NCBI RefSeq assembly: GCF_001583495.1
Contig: NZ_LQAQ01000060.1
Span: 101,881-165,880 of the forward strand
Length of the DNA stretch: 64,000 nt
DNA from: Flammeovirga sp. SJP92
GTDB taxonomy: Bacteria > Bacteroidota > Bacteroidia > Cytophagales > Flammeovirgaceae
Reading direction: 5' to 3'
Shown here: piece by piece, positions 7,771 to 16,369 of the stretch
Layout: every line of letters begins with the position of its first letter
Numbering within the stretch: position 1 is the stretch's first letter
Position numbers and translations under genes: made by a program
Notes under the pieces: generated by a model
Database searches by the model: none
What the model was told of the DNA's origin: nothing
What the model saw: the letters and a program-made list of their open reading frames with translations, nothing else

Positions 7771-10209
7771 ATGCCTCAATCGGAACTAGACTTTTCAACC
7801 TCTTTTTGGAATGCAGAATACCTGCTTATTGATAGTAGACAGCTTTCAGCACCCTCCAATACCATCTTTTTCGCATTGGATGGCAAGAAAAGGACCGGTC
7901 AGTCTTTCATCCCTGAACTTTATGAAAAAGGAGTACGAAAATTTGTGGTGACCAGTGCTTTCGACAAAGCCTATTTGTATAAAGAGGCCACTTTTGTGTA
8001 CACTGAGAATACGCTCACCACCTTGCAACAACTCACTGCTTGGCATAGAACACAGCATCAGCAATTACCTGCTATCAGCATTACGGGTTCTAATGCAAAA
8101 ACCATTGTAAAAGAGTGGTTATATTTTCTTTTGGAAATGGATTATAACGTAGTGAAAAGCCCTAAAAGTTATAATTCTCAAATTGGAGTCCCTCTTTCTA
8201 TTTGGCAGATTAATGATAAACATGATTTAGGAATTTTTGAAGCAGGAATTTCTCAGCCCAATGAAATGGAAAAGCTAGAGAAAATCATTCAGCCTAATAT
8301 TGGTCTTTTCACTAACATCGGTACGGCCCATGATAAAGATTTTGACACTTTAGAACAGAAAATTGATGAAAAAGCCAAACTCTTCAAAAATTGTGAAATT
8401 GTAGTTTACTGCAAAGATCACCCTCTGATTGATGAAAAACTGATGGCATTGGAACTTCCTACTTTCTCTTGGGGAGAGCACCCAGATGCTGATTTGAAAA
8501 TTATGAAAGTAGCAGATTATGAAATCATGGTCAACTATGAAGGAGAAACGTTTCCGATGAATATTCCTTTTTTAGATGATGCTTCATTTGAGAATGTTAT
8601 GCACTGTGTTGCAATATTGGTCTGTTTGGAATATCCTTTTGAAACAATCAATAGCCGAATCAATAAATTAAAGAGAATTCCAATGCGTTTAGAACGTAAG
8701 GAAGGAATCAACAACACGGTGCTTATCAATGACTTTTATAATAATGACCTGGGCGGTTTACAAATTGCGTTATCATTTTTAAGCCAGAATCAGGAAAAAT
8801 ACCCTAGAACACTGATTTTCTCCGATCTTTTACAAGGTGATAAAGATAAAAAAGCTTTGTATGAAAGAGTGAATCAGCTTTGTAAAGAATACAAAATCGA
8901 CAAATTTGTCGGTGTTGGGGAGCAACTTCAATCTTTTGAAAAAGTCTTTCAAATCAATGAAAAATGTTTCTATTCCAATACAAATGAAGTCAGAAAAGCT
9001 ATAAAAAATGGTGAGCTTCATTTCAATAAAGAATTAATATTACTGAAGGGAGCCAGACAATTTGAGTTTGAGAAAATTGCTACTTTACTTCAGAAAAAAA
9101 TACATAGTACTCAATTAGAAATCAACTTGGATGCTGTAGTACACAACCTCATGTTCTATCGTTCACAGCTTTCACCTCAAACTAAAGTGATGGTAATGGT
9201 GAAGGCCCTTGGTTATGGGAGCGGTAAAAGTGAATTGGCCAACATTTTACAATATCACTTGGTGGACTACCTAGGCGTTGCTTTTGCAGATGAAGGTGTG
9301 GAACTGAGAGAGAATGGTATTAGAACCCCTATTATGGTACTCACTCCTTCTCCTGATTCTTTTGAGATGATGAGAATGCATCAATTGGAGCCTGAAATCT
9401 ATAATATTGAAATGCTGTCTGCTTTGGAAAAGTTCATTGCAGAAGAAAACCATGACGAGCCTTTTGCCATTCAAATCAACTTTGATACTGGAATGCATCG
9501 TTTAGGTTTCACCTCAGACAATTATGATGAATTGGAGGAAAGACTTCTCAAATTGAGTGATAAAATCTCTGTTAAAGGGGCTTTCACTCATTTGGCTGGT
9601 GCTGACGAGAGCATTCATGATTCTTACAGCAAAAATCAAATCAAAGAATTCCAACAACTTACATCAAAACTTGAAAACGCATTGGGGTATCATGTCATCA
9701 AGCATTGCCTTAATTCAGCTGGGATTGTTCGCTATCCAAAAGCACAAATGGATATGGTTCGTTTAGGCATCGGTCTTCATGGTGTTGAAGTCAACAATCT
9801 TAAGCAAGATGATTTACAACCAGTGGCTACTTTGAAAACAGTCATTGCTCAGATCAAAGAGATGAAGAAAGGTGAAACTGTAGGCTATAGCAGAAAAGGA
9901 AAGGTAGAAGCTCCGAAAAAAATTGCCACCATTGGAATTGGTTATGCCGATGGTTTCGATAGAAGGCTGAGCAATGGCGTTGGGAAAGTTGTTATCAACG
10001 GGCAATTGGCACCCGTAATTGGTAATGTCTGCATGGATATGACAATGGTAGACATTTCCGATATCACAGCCAATGTAGGTGACGAAGTAATCGTCTTTGG
10101 CGAAGACCGTTCAATATCTACCATTGCAAAAGAAATTGGAACAATACCTTACGAAATTCTCACTTCAGTAAGTTCCAGAGTCAAAAGAATTTATTACATG
10201 GAAGGTTAA
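7771..10209 (+). CDS. Bifunctional MurF (UDP-MurNAc-tripeptide:D-Ala-D-Ala ligase) / alanine racemase
   Basis: The 812-residue protein fuses two steps of peptidoglycan precursor synthesis, as known in Bacteroidota. Residues 1 to about 440 are MurF-like, with SITGSNAKTIVKEW, NSQIGVPLSIW, FTNIGTAH and NDFYNNDLGGL. Residues about 444-812 are a fold-type III alanine racemase: INLDAVVHNL, the PLP lysine Lys478 in VMVKALGYGSG, the second-face tyrosine Tyr706 in VGYSRKG, then IGIGYADG and VCMDMTMVDI. Racemase makes the D-Ala; MurF adds D-Ala-D-Ala. The MurF P-loop is unusual: Ala109 replaces the usual final glycine (GSNGKT), and the DxYN motif is also diverged. So the ligase half may bind ATP differently or be weak. 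The racemase half looks intact. Confidence 0.92.
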   Translation: MPQSELDFSTSFWNAEYLLIDSRQLSAPSNTIFFALDGKKRTGQSFIPELYEKGVRKFVVTSAFDKAYLYKEATFVYTENTLTTLQQLTAWHRTQHQQLPAISITGSNAKTIVKEWLYFLLEMDYNVVKSPKSYNSQIGVPLSIWQINDKHDLGIFEAGISQPNEMEKLEKIIQPNIGLFTNIGTAHDKDFDTLEQKIDEKAKLFKNCEIVVYCKDHPLIDEKLMALELPTFSWGEHPDADLKIMKVADYEIMVNYEGETFPMNIPFLDDASFENVMHCVAILVCLEYPFETINSRINKLKRIPMRLERKEGINNTVLINDFYNNDLGGLQIALSFLSQNQEKYPRTLIFSDLLQGDKDKKALYERVNQLCKEYKIDKFVGVGEQLQSFEKVFQINEKCFYSNTNEVRKAIKNGELHFNKELILLKGARQFEFEKIATLLQKKIHSTQLEINLDAVVHNLMFYRSQLSPQTKVMVMVKALGYGSGKSELANILQYHLVDYLGVAFADEGVELRENGIRTPIMVLTPSPDSFEMMRMHQLEPEIYNIEMLSALEKFIAEENHDEPFAIQINFDTGMHRLGFTSDNYDELEERLLKLSDKISVKGAFTHLAGADESIHDSYSKNQIKEFQQLTSKLENALGYHVIKHCLNSAGIVRYPKAQMDMVRLGIGLHGVEVNNLKQDDLQPVATLKTVIAQIKEMKKGETVGYSRKGKVEAPKKIATIGIGYADGFDRRLSNGVGKVVINGQLAPVIGNVCMDMTMVDISDITANVGDEVIVFGEDRSISTIAKEIGTIPYEILTSVSSRVKRIYYMEG

Positions 10210-10235
10210 AACCTACTGTGTAATAAATTGATATA

Positions 10236-10736
10236 TTATCTAAACCTGCGTCCTTTAATCTCACCTTCAGTATATTTATAATCTGAAGTGCTTCCTAAAT
10301 AAAACGAGTTGTATTTGATGAATACTGAATCTGCTGTTTGTAGTACGTGATATACAGTATTATTGTGTTTATGAACTTCCATTCCGACCACAGAAAAGTT
10401 ATCTCCGTTAATACTAACATTCTGCTCAGGAATCACGAATAAATTAGAATCACTTGCAATAGTATTCAAATCGTCCATGCTTAGAGTCCAATCCACACCA
10501 TATTCCGGTTGAATCTCTATTCTGCCAGTCCCACTCACCTCACTAATACTCATGGATAAATAACCGCTGAAATCTTGCTCTGCATCAGGTTCTCCACCAG
10601 GAACTTTATAATATTTCACATGTGAAGTATAGATATAATTACTGTTATCAGGTACGTTATTGATTGGATTTTCCAATTCAGTACCACAACTGAATAGTAT
10701 TGTTGCTACAATTGCTAATAATAAATTTTTATACAT
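10236..10736 (-). CDS. Hypothetical lipoprotein
   Basis: I do not recognise the family. The protein (about 166 residues) begins with a lipoprotein signal, MYKNLLLAIVATILFSC, with Cys17 as the lipidation site, followed by a beta-rich extracytoplasmic domain. I chose ATG at 10736 over a TTG four codons upstream: GGAGG sits a few bases ahead of it, and it starts one base after the stop of the preceding barrel gene. The Shine-Dalgarno is itself formed by the last codons of that gene. Tight coupling to an outer-membrane barrel protein suggests that the two act together at the outer membrane. Function is unknown. Confidence 0.7.
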   Translation of the reverse strand: MYKNLLLAIVATILFSCGTELENPINNVPDNSNYIYTSHVKYYKVPGGEPDAEQDFSGYLSMSISEVSGTGRIEIQPEYGVDWTLSMDDLNTIASDSNLFVIPEQNVSINGDNFSVVGMEVHKHNNTVYHVLQTADSVFIKYNSFYLGSTSDYKYTEGEIKGRRFR

Positions 10737-10737
10737 C

Positions 10738-11460
10738 TTATCCTCCAAATTTTAAACCTACAACAAGTTGAACATTTTGGTTATAATACTTTTCATCATC
10801 AAAAGTGACGTCAATTAAACCTCTGCTATATCTCCACTCTAAAAACAACATTTTAGCTTCAGCACCAATACCGGCAGTAAAACCAAAGTCACCTCCTTTA
10901 AATAAAGGTCCAACATCTACATAATCACCAAAAACACCACCTTCTCTTCTTTGTGCTCCTGCTAAAGTTGCTCCATATAAACCACCTTTGATATAGATAT
11001 TTTCAGTCAAGTAATAATTAACAGTCAAAGGAAAAACGAAGTAGCTCAAAACATCTGTATATTTTACAGTTTCATTCGACTGACCTATTTCATGCATAAA
11101 GCCACTGAATTCTGTCTTTTGTCCCATTGAATTAAACATTGCATCAAACTCAACAGAAAGGCGTTCTTGCACGTGGAAATTGAATTTAAAACCAAAGAAC
11201 ATAGTAGTTCTTGTTCTTTCTCTCACACTACTAAACTGAGCTCCGGTCTGTAACTGTGGTGAACTTCCTGCAGGAAATGACCATGAAGGCCCCGCAAAAA
11301 ATCCCCACTCCATGCCTCTTTTAGCAGGTGGATTGTATTTTGATTGATAATTTGAAAGCGAATCTTGGCTTTGATATTCCTGTGCAAAACTCACATTAAA
11401 TACCCCCATTATTATAATTAGAGGTACGGAACATAAAAATTTGAGATAGTTTTTTTCCAT
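10738..11460 (-). CDS. Outer-membrane beta-barrel protein (porin-like, PorT/OmpW type)
   Basis: The 240-residue protein has a signal peptide ending in FNVSFAQ. After it come alternating amphipathic strands such as EWGFFAGPSWSFP, TTMFFGFKFNFHV, VNYYLTENIYIKGGLYG and FTAGIGAEAKMLFLEWRY, ending VQLVVGLKFGG. That is the pattern of a small 8- to 10-strand barrel as in the outer-membrane beta-barrel family of Bacteroidota. It is the first gene of a two-gene unit with a lipoprotein. It may be a structural or adhesive OM protein; no substrate or partner can be read. Confidence 0.75.
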   Translation of the reverse strand: MEKNYLKFLCSVPLIIIMGVFNVSFAQEYQSQDSLSNYQSKYNPPAKRGMEWGFFAGPSWSFPAGSSPQLQTGAQFSSVRERTRTTMFFGFKFNFHVQERLSVEFDAMFNSMGQKTEFSGFMHEIGQSNETVKYTDVLSYFVFPLTVNYYLTENIYIKGGLYGATLAGAQRREGGVFGDYVDVGPLFKGGDFGFTAGIGAEAKMLFLEWRYSRGLIDVTFDDEKYYNQNVQLVVGLKFGG

Positions 11461-11632
11461 AATTAGTTAAATAATAGTTTTCTCTAAATCCTTTTTTTTA
11501 TATTTAAAGAAAGTAAAAACACCAATAAAAATAGTATCACAATTTAATGATACAAATTCTGATGCGTTATTTTATTAGATAATAAAACTTCGGATATACT
11601 ATATTTATAAACACCAAATTAAACACAACACA

Positions 11633-12139
11633 ATGCTCAATATTTCTGTTAATGACAAAGTATATTCTATTCTAAAGGACAAACAATCCGTAGTAATAGA
11701 CAATAAAAATTACAATATTGAATACAAAGAAACTCACCCCAATGTATTCAATGTAAACCATGAAGGACAACGCTATGATATTGAGATCCTTACAGCAGAC
11801 ACTTCTTACAAAAATGTAACACTAAAAATAAATGGCAAAAAAGTAAATCTTGAGGCCAAGTCTAAACTTGATCAATTATTGGATCAGTTGGGAATGAACA
11901 CGAAGAAGGGAAGCCAAGAGAATTTAATTAAAGCACCAATGCCAGGAAAAGTACTGGAATTACTTTGTAAAGAAGGTGATCAAATAGAAGAAAATGAGAA
12001 CTTAATCATTTTGGAAGCCATGAAGATGGAAAACATTCTCAAAGCCCCAATGTCTGGCATTATCAAGAAAATTGACACTGCTGAAGGAAATTCAGTAGAT
12101 AAAGGTCATGTCCTTATCGAAATTGAAAAAATGGAATAA
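11633..12139 (+). CDS. Biotin carboxyl carrier-type protein (biotinyl-binding domain)
   Basis: The 168-residue protein has a beta-rich N-terminal part (about 1-95). It then has a biotinyl/lipoyl domain (about 97-168) with APMPGKVLELLCKEGDQ, the biotinylation motif EAMKME with Lys131, and the second half-domain APMSGIIKKID. Such proteins are the carrier subunits of acyl-CoA, pyruvate or oxaloacetate carboxylases. The N-terminal layout resembles the biotin-carrier part of acyl-CoA (propionyl/methylcrotonyl) carboxylases. The biotin carboxylase and carboxyltransferase subunits are not adjacent, so the partner enzyme is unknown. A strong bidirectional terminator follows. Confidence 0.88.
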   Translation: MLNISVNDKVYSILKDKQSVVIDNKNYNIEYKETHPNVFNVNHEGQRYDIEILTADTSYKNVTLKINGKKVNLEAKSKLDQLLDQLGMNTKKGSQENLIKAPMPGKVLELLCKEGDQIEENENLIILEAMKMENILKAPMSGIIKKIDTAEGNSVDKGHVLIEIEKME

Positions 12140-12164
12140 CAAGTCATTCCATAGAAGATTATGA

Positions 12165-12205
12165 AAAAAGGCCTTCTTTAGTTTTGAACTAGAGAAGGCC
12201 TTTTC
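12165..12205. terminator. Bidirectional terminator
   Basis: The stem AAAAGGCCTTCT / AGAAGGCCTTTT with flanking A and T runs sits between the convergent biotin-carrier and T9SS-cargo genes, and would work on both strands. Confidence 0.9.
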
Positions 12206-12223
12206 GTTGAAATAAATGTAATC

Positions 12224-13030
12224 TTATTTCTTAAAAAATCTTTCGGTTTTATTATCGTAATTCACAAAGTAATATTTACCGCCAGGTAGTTTTGCACAAT
12301 TGACCTCCTTAGAATTACCAGATAGAATTACTTTACCATATTGATCAAGTATTTCATATTTGATTGGTCTTGTAAAAGAAAGTGTTTTTGAAACCCTATT
12401 TGGATAAAACTTTACTTGTTCTGAATTAGAAGTATGCTCAAGTACACTTGAGTTGTATACTTTACCTGTTACTTCTAAATACTTAATTTTATATTGGTTT
12501 TCTCCAGAGTGGTGAAGTACCTTATAAAAATATTTATTTTTTTTCTGATCAGACTTACCCTGAATAATCTTCTCTTCTTTCCAAGAATTGTGCTCCATTC
12601 TCAGGATCACAAAATTGCCTTCAGCTGCTTCACCTGATGTAATCCATTCTAAGCCGTCTTCTGTAATATCCAATTCTACAAATTGAAAGTGGCCTTGGTC
12701 ACGTATAGCATTTGGGTTCAACACTCTTGGCACACAATCATTGGAATGAAATATAACAATACTAATCTGATCTCCTTTTTTCAAATGCCCCATATCCAAT
12801 TCGAAAGCACTTGCCAAAGGAAGCCGTTGCATCTCGCTATGGTTGATCATTACTTTTTTCACACAAAAAGTACCGTCTGACAACAAAGGATTTTCAACAT
12901 ATAAATTAGTTCCTTTGTACACGCCAGAGATAATCATTTCTCCATCTTGACCAAAACTCAACATTGGAAACAGCATGAGAAGAAATAAATTATAAATCTT
13001 TATCGCTCTATAAAAGCTAATTTGTTTCAT
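12224..13030 (-). CDS. Secreted protein with T9SS type A sorting domain
   Basis: The 268-residue protein has a signal peptide ending about SFGQ (residue 28). It also has a C-terminal domain of about 60 residues with the type IX sorting pattern: FYPNRVS near its start, ILDQYGKVILSG, LPGGKYYFV and a final RFFKK. Such proteins cross the outer membrane through T9SS and are attached to the surface or released. The central part (about 30-200) is beta-rich; I do not recognise it. The T9SS inference is good and the biochemical role is unknown. Confidence 0.72.
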   Translation of the reverse strand: MKQISFYRAIKIYNLFLLMLFPMLSFGQDGEMIISGVYKGTNLYVENPLLSDGTFCVKKVMINHSEMQRLPLASAFELDMGHLKKGDQISIVIFHSNDCVPRVLNPNAIRDQGHFQFVELDITEDGLEWITSGEAAEGNFVILRMEHNSWKEEKIIQGKSDQKKNKYFYKVLHHSGENQYKIKYLEVTGKVYNSSVLEHTSNSEQVKFYPNRVSKTLSFTRPIKYEILDQYGKVILSGNSKEVNCAKLPGGKYYFVNYDNKTERFFKK

Positions 13031-13513
13031 TTATAATATGGATAATTAAAAGTAACTAGTCAGTAATTTAGTTATTAAATAATATACTAATTAAAATAAT
13101 AGTATTGAAGAGAAATTTACTCCTCAACAATATTAATTAATAAAACACATTATTCTAGCAACTTTGCTATTAAATTATTAAAAAGGTTTTACAATCAATC
13201 AAATTTACTCAATTTTTAACAATATGTACTAAGTCTAAAATACTTTATAGGTAATTCTTACATTATTTTTTGTCATTACAACGCAGAAAAACAGTGTAAT
13301 AGTACCTCTACGCCAAGTTTTTACGATAAAATCTGTAGAAAAAACTTTCGAACTTCAGTCAATAAATTACACTTTGTTACTTATAATGACTCTTAATGTG
13401 AATTGTGTGGAATGAAATTCTAAATGTCTTTGTTTACCTTTGCACCTAGCTATCTTAAGAGTATGCTTGGAACAGCTCTAAGCTCCTATAATTTAAAGGA
13501 CGGAAAATAACAT
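13031..13513. other. Long divergent intergenic region
   Basis: This 483-base gap is very AT-rich and holds no convincing ORF. A minus-strand TAAATTTG at 13200-13207 could start transcription of the T9SS-cargo gene. A plus-strand -7 element at 13435-13442 fits the tgt promoter. A moderately GC-richer patch around 13280-13335 shows no hairpin or T-run that I could pick out; a small RNA cannot be excluded. Confidence 0.4.
13435..13442 (+). promoter_or_regulatory. Bacteroidota -7 promoter element for tgt
   Basis: TACCTTTG matches TAnnTTTG exactly and lies 71 bases before the tgt ATG. No TTG box is found 19 nt upstream. Confidence 0.45.
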
Positions 13514-14650
13514 ATGGCATTAACATTTGAAATAAAACAAAAGGATCCACAAACAAAGGCCCGTGCAGGTAAAATCACGACTGCACATGGTGAGATCCTT
13601 ACACCTATATTCATGCCTGTAGGAACGGCAGGTACAGTAAAAGCAGTTCACCAAAGAGAATTAAAAGAAGATATTAATGCTGAGATCATTCTTGGCAATA
13701 CTTACCACCTCTACTTAAGACCGGGAACTGAAATTCTTGAAAAAGCAGGTGGTTTACATAAATTCAACGGATGGGACAGACCGATCCTTACTGACTCAGG
13801 GGGATATCAAGTCTTCTCATTGGCTAACAACAGAAAAATCAAAGAAGAAGGTGTTACTTTCAGATCGCATATTGATGGTTCAAAACATTTATTCACTCCT
13901 GAAAAAGTGATGGATATTGAACGTTCAATTGGAGCCGATATCATCATGGCTTTCGACGAATGTCCTCCTTACCCTTCTGATTATACTTATGCTAAAAACT
14001 CTATGCATATGACGCACCGCTGGTTGCAAAGATGTGTCGACAGATTAGCAGAGACTGAACCTTTATACGGTTATCACCAATCTTTATTCCCTATTGTTCA
14101 AGGAAGTACATACAAAGACTTAAGAACTCAATCTGCTGAAACCATTGCAAGTTTTGAAAGAGAAGGAAATGCGATTGGCGGTTTATCAGTGGGTGAACCT
14201 GCTGAGATGATGTATGAATTCACAGAACTTTGCTGTGATATTCTCCCTGAAGACAAACCTAGGTATTTGATGGGTGTTGGTACTCCTGCAAATATCCTTG
14301 AAAATATTGCATTAGGTGTTGATATGTTTGACTGTGTGATGCCAACACGTCAAGCAAGACACGGACATGTTTTCACTACTCAAGGTATTATGAACCTTAA
14401 AAATAAGAAGTGGGAAGATGATTTTACTCCATTGGATGCTGAATTGGGAGGTTATGTAAGTACATTCTATTCTAAAGGCTACTTACGTCACATGTTCAAA
14501 GCCAATGAAGCTCTGGCCGGTATGGTAGCAAGTGTACACAACCTTACTTTCTATCTTTGGTTAGTGAGAGAGGCACGTCAACATATTTTAGACGGTGATT
14601 TTAGAGAATGGAAAAATGCCATTACTCCAAAATTAATGCAACGTTTATAG
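13514..14650 (+). CDS. tgt: tRNA-guanine transglycosylase (queuosine biosynthesis)
   Basis: Tgt exchanges guanine 34 of GUN-anticodon tRNAs for preQ1 on the way to queuosine. The 378-residue protein is family length with PVGTAGTVKAV, ILGNTYHLYLRPG, the catalytic-region LTDSGGYQVFSL, AFDECPPYP, and MFDCVMPTRQARHG carrying the nucleophilic aspartate. Odd point: the zinc site, normally CxCxxC plus His, reads ELGGYVS at residues 310-316, so all three cysteines are missing while the His (His342 in SVHNL) stays. The neighbouring fold, YLRHMFKANE, is normal. I believe this is a Bacteroidota trait rather than decay, but that is from memory. Enzyme identity is secure. Confidence 0.95.
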   Translation: MALTFEIKQKDPQTKARAGKITTAHGEILTPIFMPVGTAGTVKAVHQRELKEDINAEIILGNTYHLYLRPGTEILEKAGGLHKFNGWDRPILTDSGGYQVFSLANNRKIKEEGVTFRSHIDGSKHLFTPEKVMDIERSIGADIIMAFDECPPYPSDYTYAKNSMHMTHRWLQRCVDRLAETEPLYGYHQSLFPIVQGSTYKDLRTQSAETIASFEREGNAIGGLSVGEPAEMMYEFTELCCDILPEDKPRYLMGVGTPANILENIALGVDMFDCVMPTRQARHGHVFTTQGIMNLKNKKWEDDFTPLDAELGGYVSTFYSKGYLRHMFKANEALAGMVASVHNLTFYLWLVREARQHILDGDFREWKNAITPKLMQRL

Positions 14651-14665
14651 TCTAATCCCTATTAA

Positions 14666-14723
14666 CACCAGAATAAAAGGTTTCAAACGCTGAATTTTAC
14701 TTTTATTCTGGTGCTATTTTTTT
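14666..14723 (+). terminator. Terminator after tgt
   Basis: A 13-bp stem ACCAGAATAAAAG / CTTTTATTCTGGT with a 20-nt loop is followed by GCTATTTTTTT. Confidence 0.8.
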
Positions 14724-14856
14724 AAACAACATAACTATTTCAGCTACTGAGAGTTATTATAATGTGATAATTGAAGCACAAAAGAATTTTTACCTTCACA
14801 TACTGAAGAGGTAAGGATTTCAGTTATAAAAGTGAATCATTTTTTATTACGTTTTC

Positions 14857-15423
14857 ATGAAAAAACTCTTATTTATACTGACTATCACTTTAATTTCTAC
14901 TGCGTGTCAACCCTACAAAGATGTCATAATAGATCCTTTTGCCCCAAAGTTTGTGACATATGATCAAACAAGGATGTACTTTAAAAATGTAAGAGCAAGC
15001 TATTACGATAAAGTGGACCTTCCTCAAACCGACACTGCCACACATATGAATGTCTTGCTTTATAACAAAGCCGTTCAGGATTCTACACAAGCAATCATCA
15101 ACCTTCATTTAGTCACCATTGACAGCAATGACAATGCATTTATCATGTTGGCACCCAATGAATTCTTTAAAGGATATCAACTCTTCAAAGTGCATTGGGT
15201 AGACCATGGCAATGAACTGAAAGGTGAAATCAGATACAAACAGGGCGGTATGGCGGATCAATTTTTATTTACTTCAGAAATTTATAACCTGCTCAACAAA
15301 GATGATGTCACTTTTGAAATAGAATTTGGAGACAAAAGAGTGCCTTTTTTGGATACAATAGAGGAAAAAAATGCCTTTCGTATCACTATGATTGATTTTT
15401 ACAGACTGGTCACTCTCCTTTAA
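14857..15423 (+). CDS. Hypothetical lipoprotein
   Basis: The 188-residue protein has a lipoprotein signal MKKLLFILTITLISTAC (Cys17) and a soluble domain of unrecognised family. It contains many aromatic and acidic residues (for example NEFFKGYQLFKVHWVDHG) and has no repeats. It lies between tgt and a methyltransferase, all on the plus strand, but terminators and spacing suggest that it is its own transcript. I see no functional motif. Confidence 0.65.
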   Translation: MKKLLFILTITLISTACQPYKDVIIDPFAPKFVTYDQTRMYFKNVRASYYDKVDLPQTDTATHMNVLLYNKAVQDSTQAIINLHLVTIDSNDNAFIMLAPNEFFKGYQLFKVHWVDHGNELKGEIRYKQGGMADQFLFTSEIYNLLNKDDVTFEIEFGDKRVPFLDTIEEKNAFRITMIDFYRLVTLL

Positions 15424-15519
15424 ATCACAGTTATTAACACCAAACAATTGCCCATTCAGAAAAATTGTGGTTACTTGCATAAATTTTACACTTTAGTATT
15501 TTAACCATATTTTAAGGTC

Positions 15520-16269
15520 ATGTCTCATATCACATACGGGAGAACATTAGAAGTAACAAAAGATGCAATGGGAGCGGCAATTGCCGCTTATGAAGAAGAT
15601 AGAAATGAGGATTACTGTGTAAAAGTATATTCTGACTTTAGTGAGCCTGATGACATTCCTGTCCCTCTACTGTTTAGAGATGAAAAGGACATGCCAGAGA
15701 TTGAAACACTGGCGTTAGATCACTGTAAAGGTAAAATTTTGGACGTTGGAGCAGGTGCTGGATCACATGCCTTGGCACTTCAAAAAAGAGGTAAAGACGT
15801 CACAGCAATGGATATTTCAGCATTGGCAGTGGAAACCATGAAAAAAAGAGGTATTCACAATGTCATTGGTGGAAATATTTACGACTATGACGGACCAAAG
15901 TTTGACACACTTCTTATGCTGATGAATGGCATTGGACTAGTAGGAACACTAGAAGGCCTAGCTGAATTTTTAGTAAAAGCTAAAAATTTCATTCAGAAAG
16001 ACGGACAAATCATTTTTGACTCCTCAGATATCATTCATTTATTTGAAGACGAAGATGGTTCATACCTTATTGACCTTACTGCTGAATACTACGGCCAAAT
16101 CCAGTATTGGATGGAATATGGCGATTTAAAAGGTGATAAATTTGACTGGCTTTATGTGAGCTACCCTGTATTGGAAGAATATGCGGCTGTAGCAGGTTAC
16201 AAAGTCAATTTGATTCATGTGGGTGATTTGAACCACTACCTTGTTTCTTTAACTTTAAATAATGATTAA
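15520..16269 (+). CDS. Class I SAM-dependent methyltransferase
   Basis: The 249-residue protein has the SAM-binding motif I KILDVGAGAGSHALALQKRG (about residues 71-90), motif II acidic VTAMDIS (about 92-98) and a motif IV-like DTLLMLMNGIGLVG. This is a methyltransferase type-11/25 Rossmann fold. Residues 1-65 form a helical cap of unknown specificity. The C-terminus, YKVNLIHVGDLNHYLVSL, is a typical closing strand pair. Substrate cannot be predicted. It is followed 100 bases later by a large protein with a nucleoside-phosphorylase-like tail, possibly co-transcribed. Confidence 0.82.
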   Translation: MSHITYGRTLEVTKDAMGAAIAAYEEDRNEDYCVKVYSDFSEPDDIPVPLLFRDEKDMPEIETLALDHCKGKILDVGAGAGSHALALQKRGKDVTAMDISALAVETMKKRGIHNVIGGNIYDYDGPKFDTLLMLMNGIGLVGTLEGLAEFLVKAKNFIQKDGQIIFDSSDIIHLFEDEDGSYLIDLTAEYYGQIQYWMEYGDLKGDKFDWLYVSYPVLEEYAAVAGYKVNLIHVGDLNHYLVSLTLNND

Positions 16270-16369
16270 GATTGACGGTTCAATCCATTATTAAAGACCT
16301 AATACCATCGAAATAAGTAATTTACAATAAATATACTAATCAATTAATTTTTCAATTTAAATAGAATAT

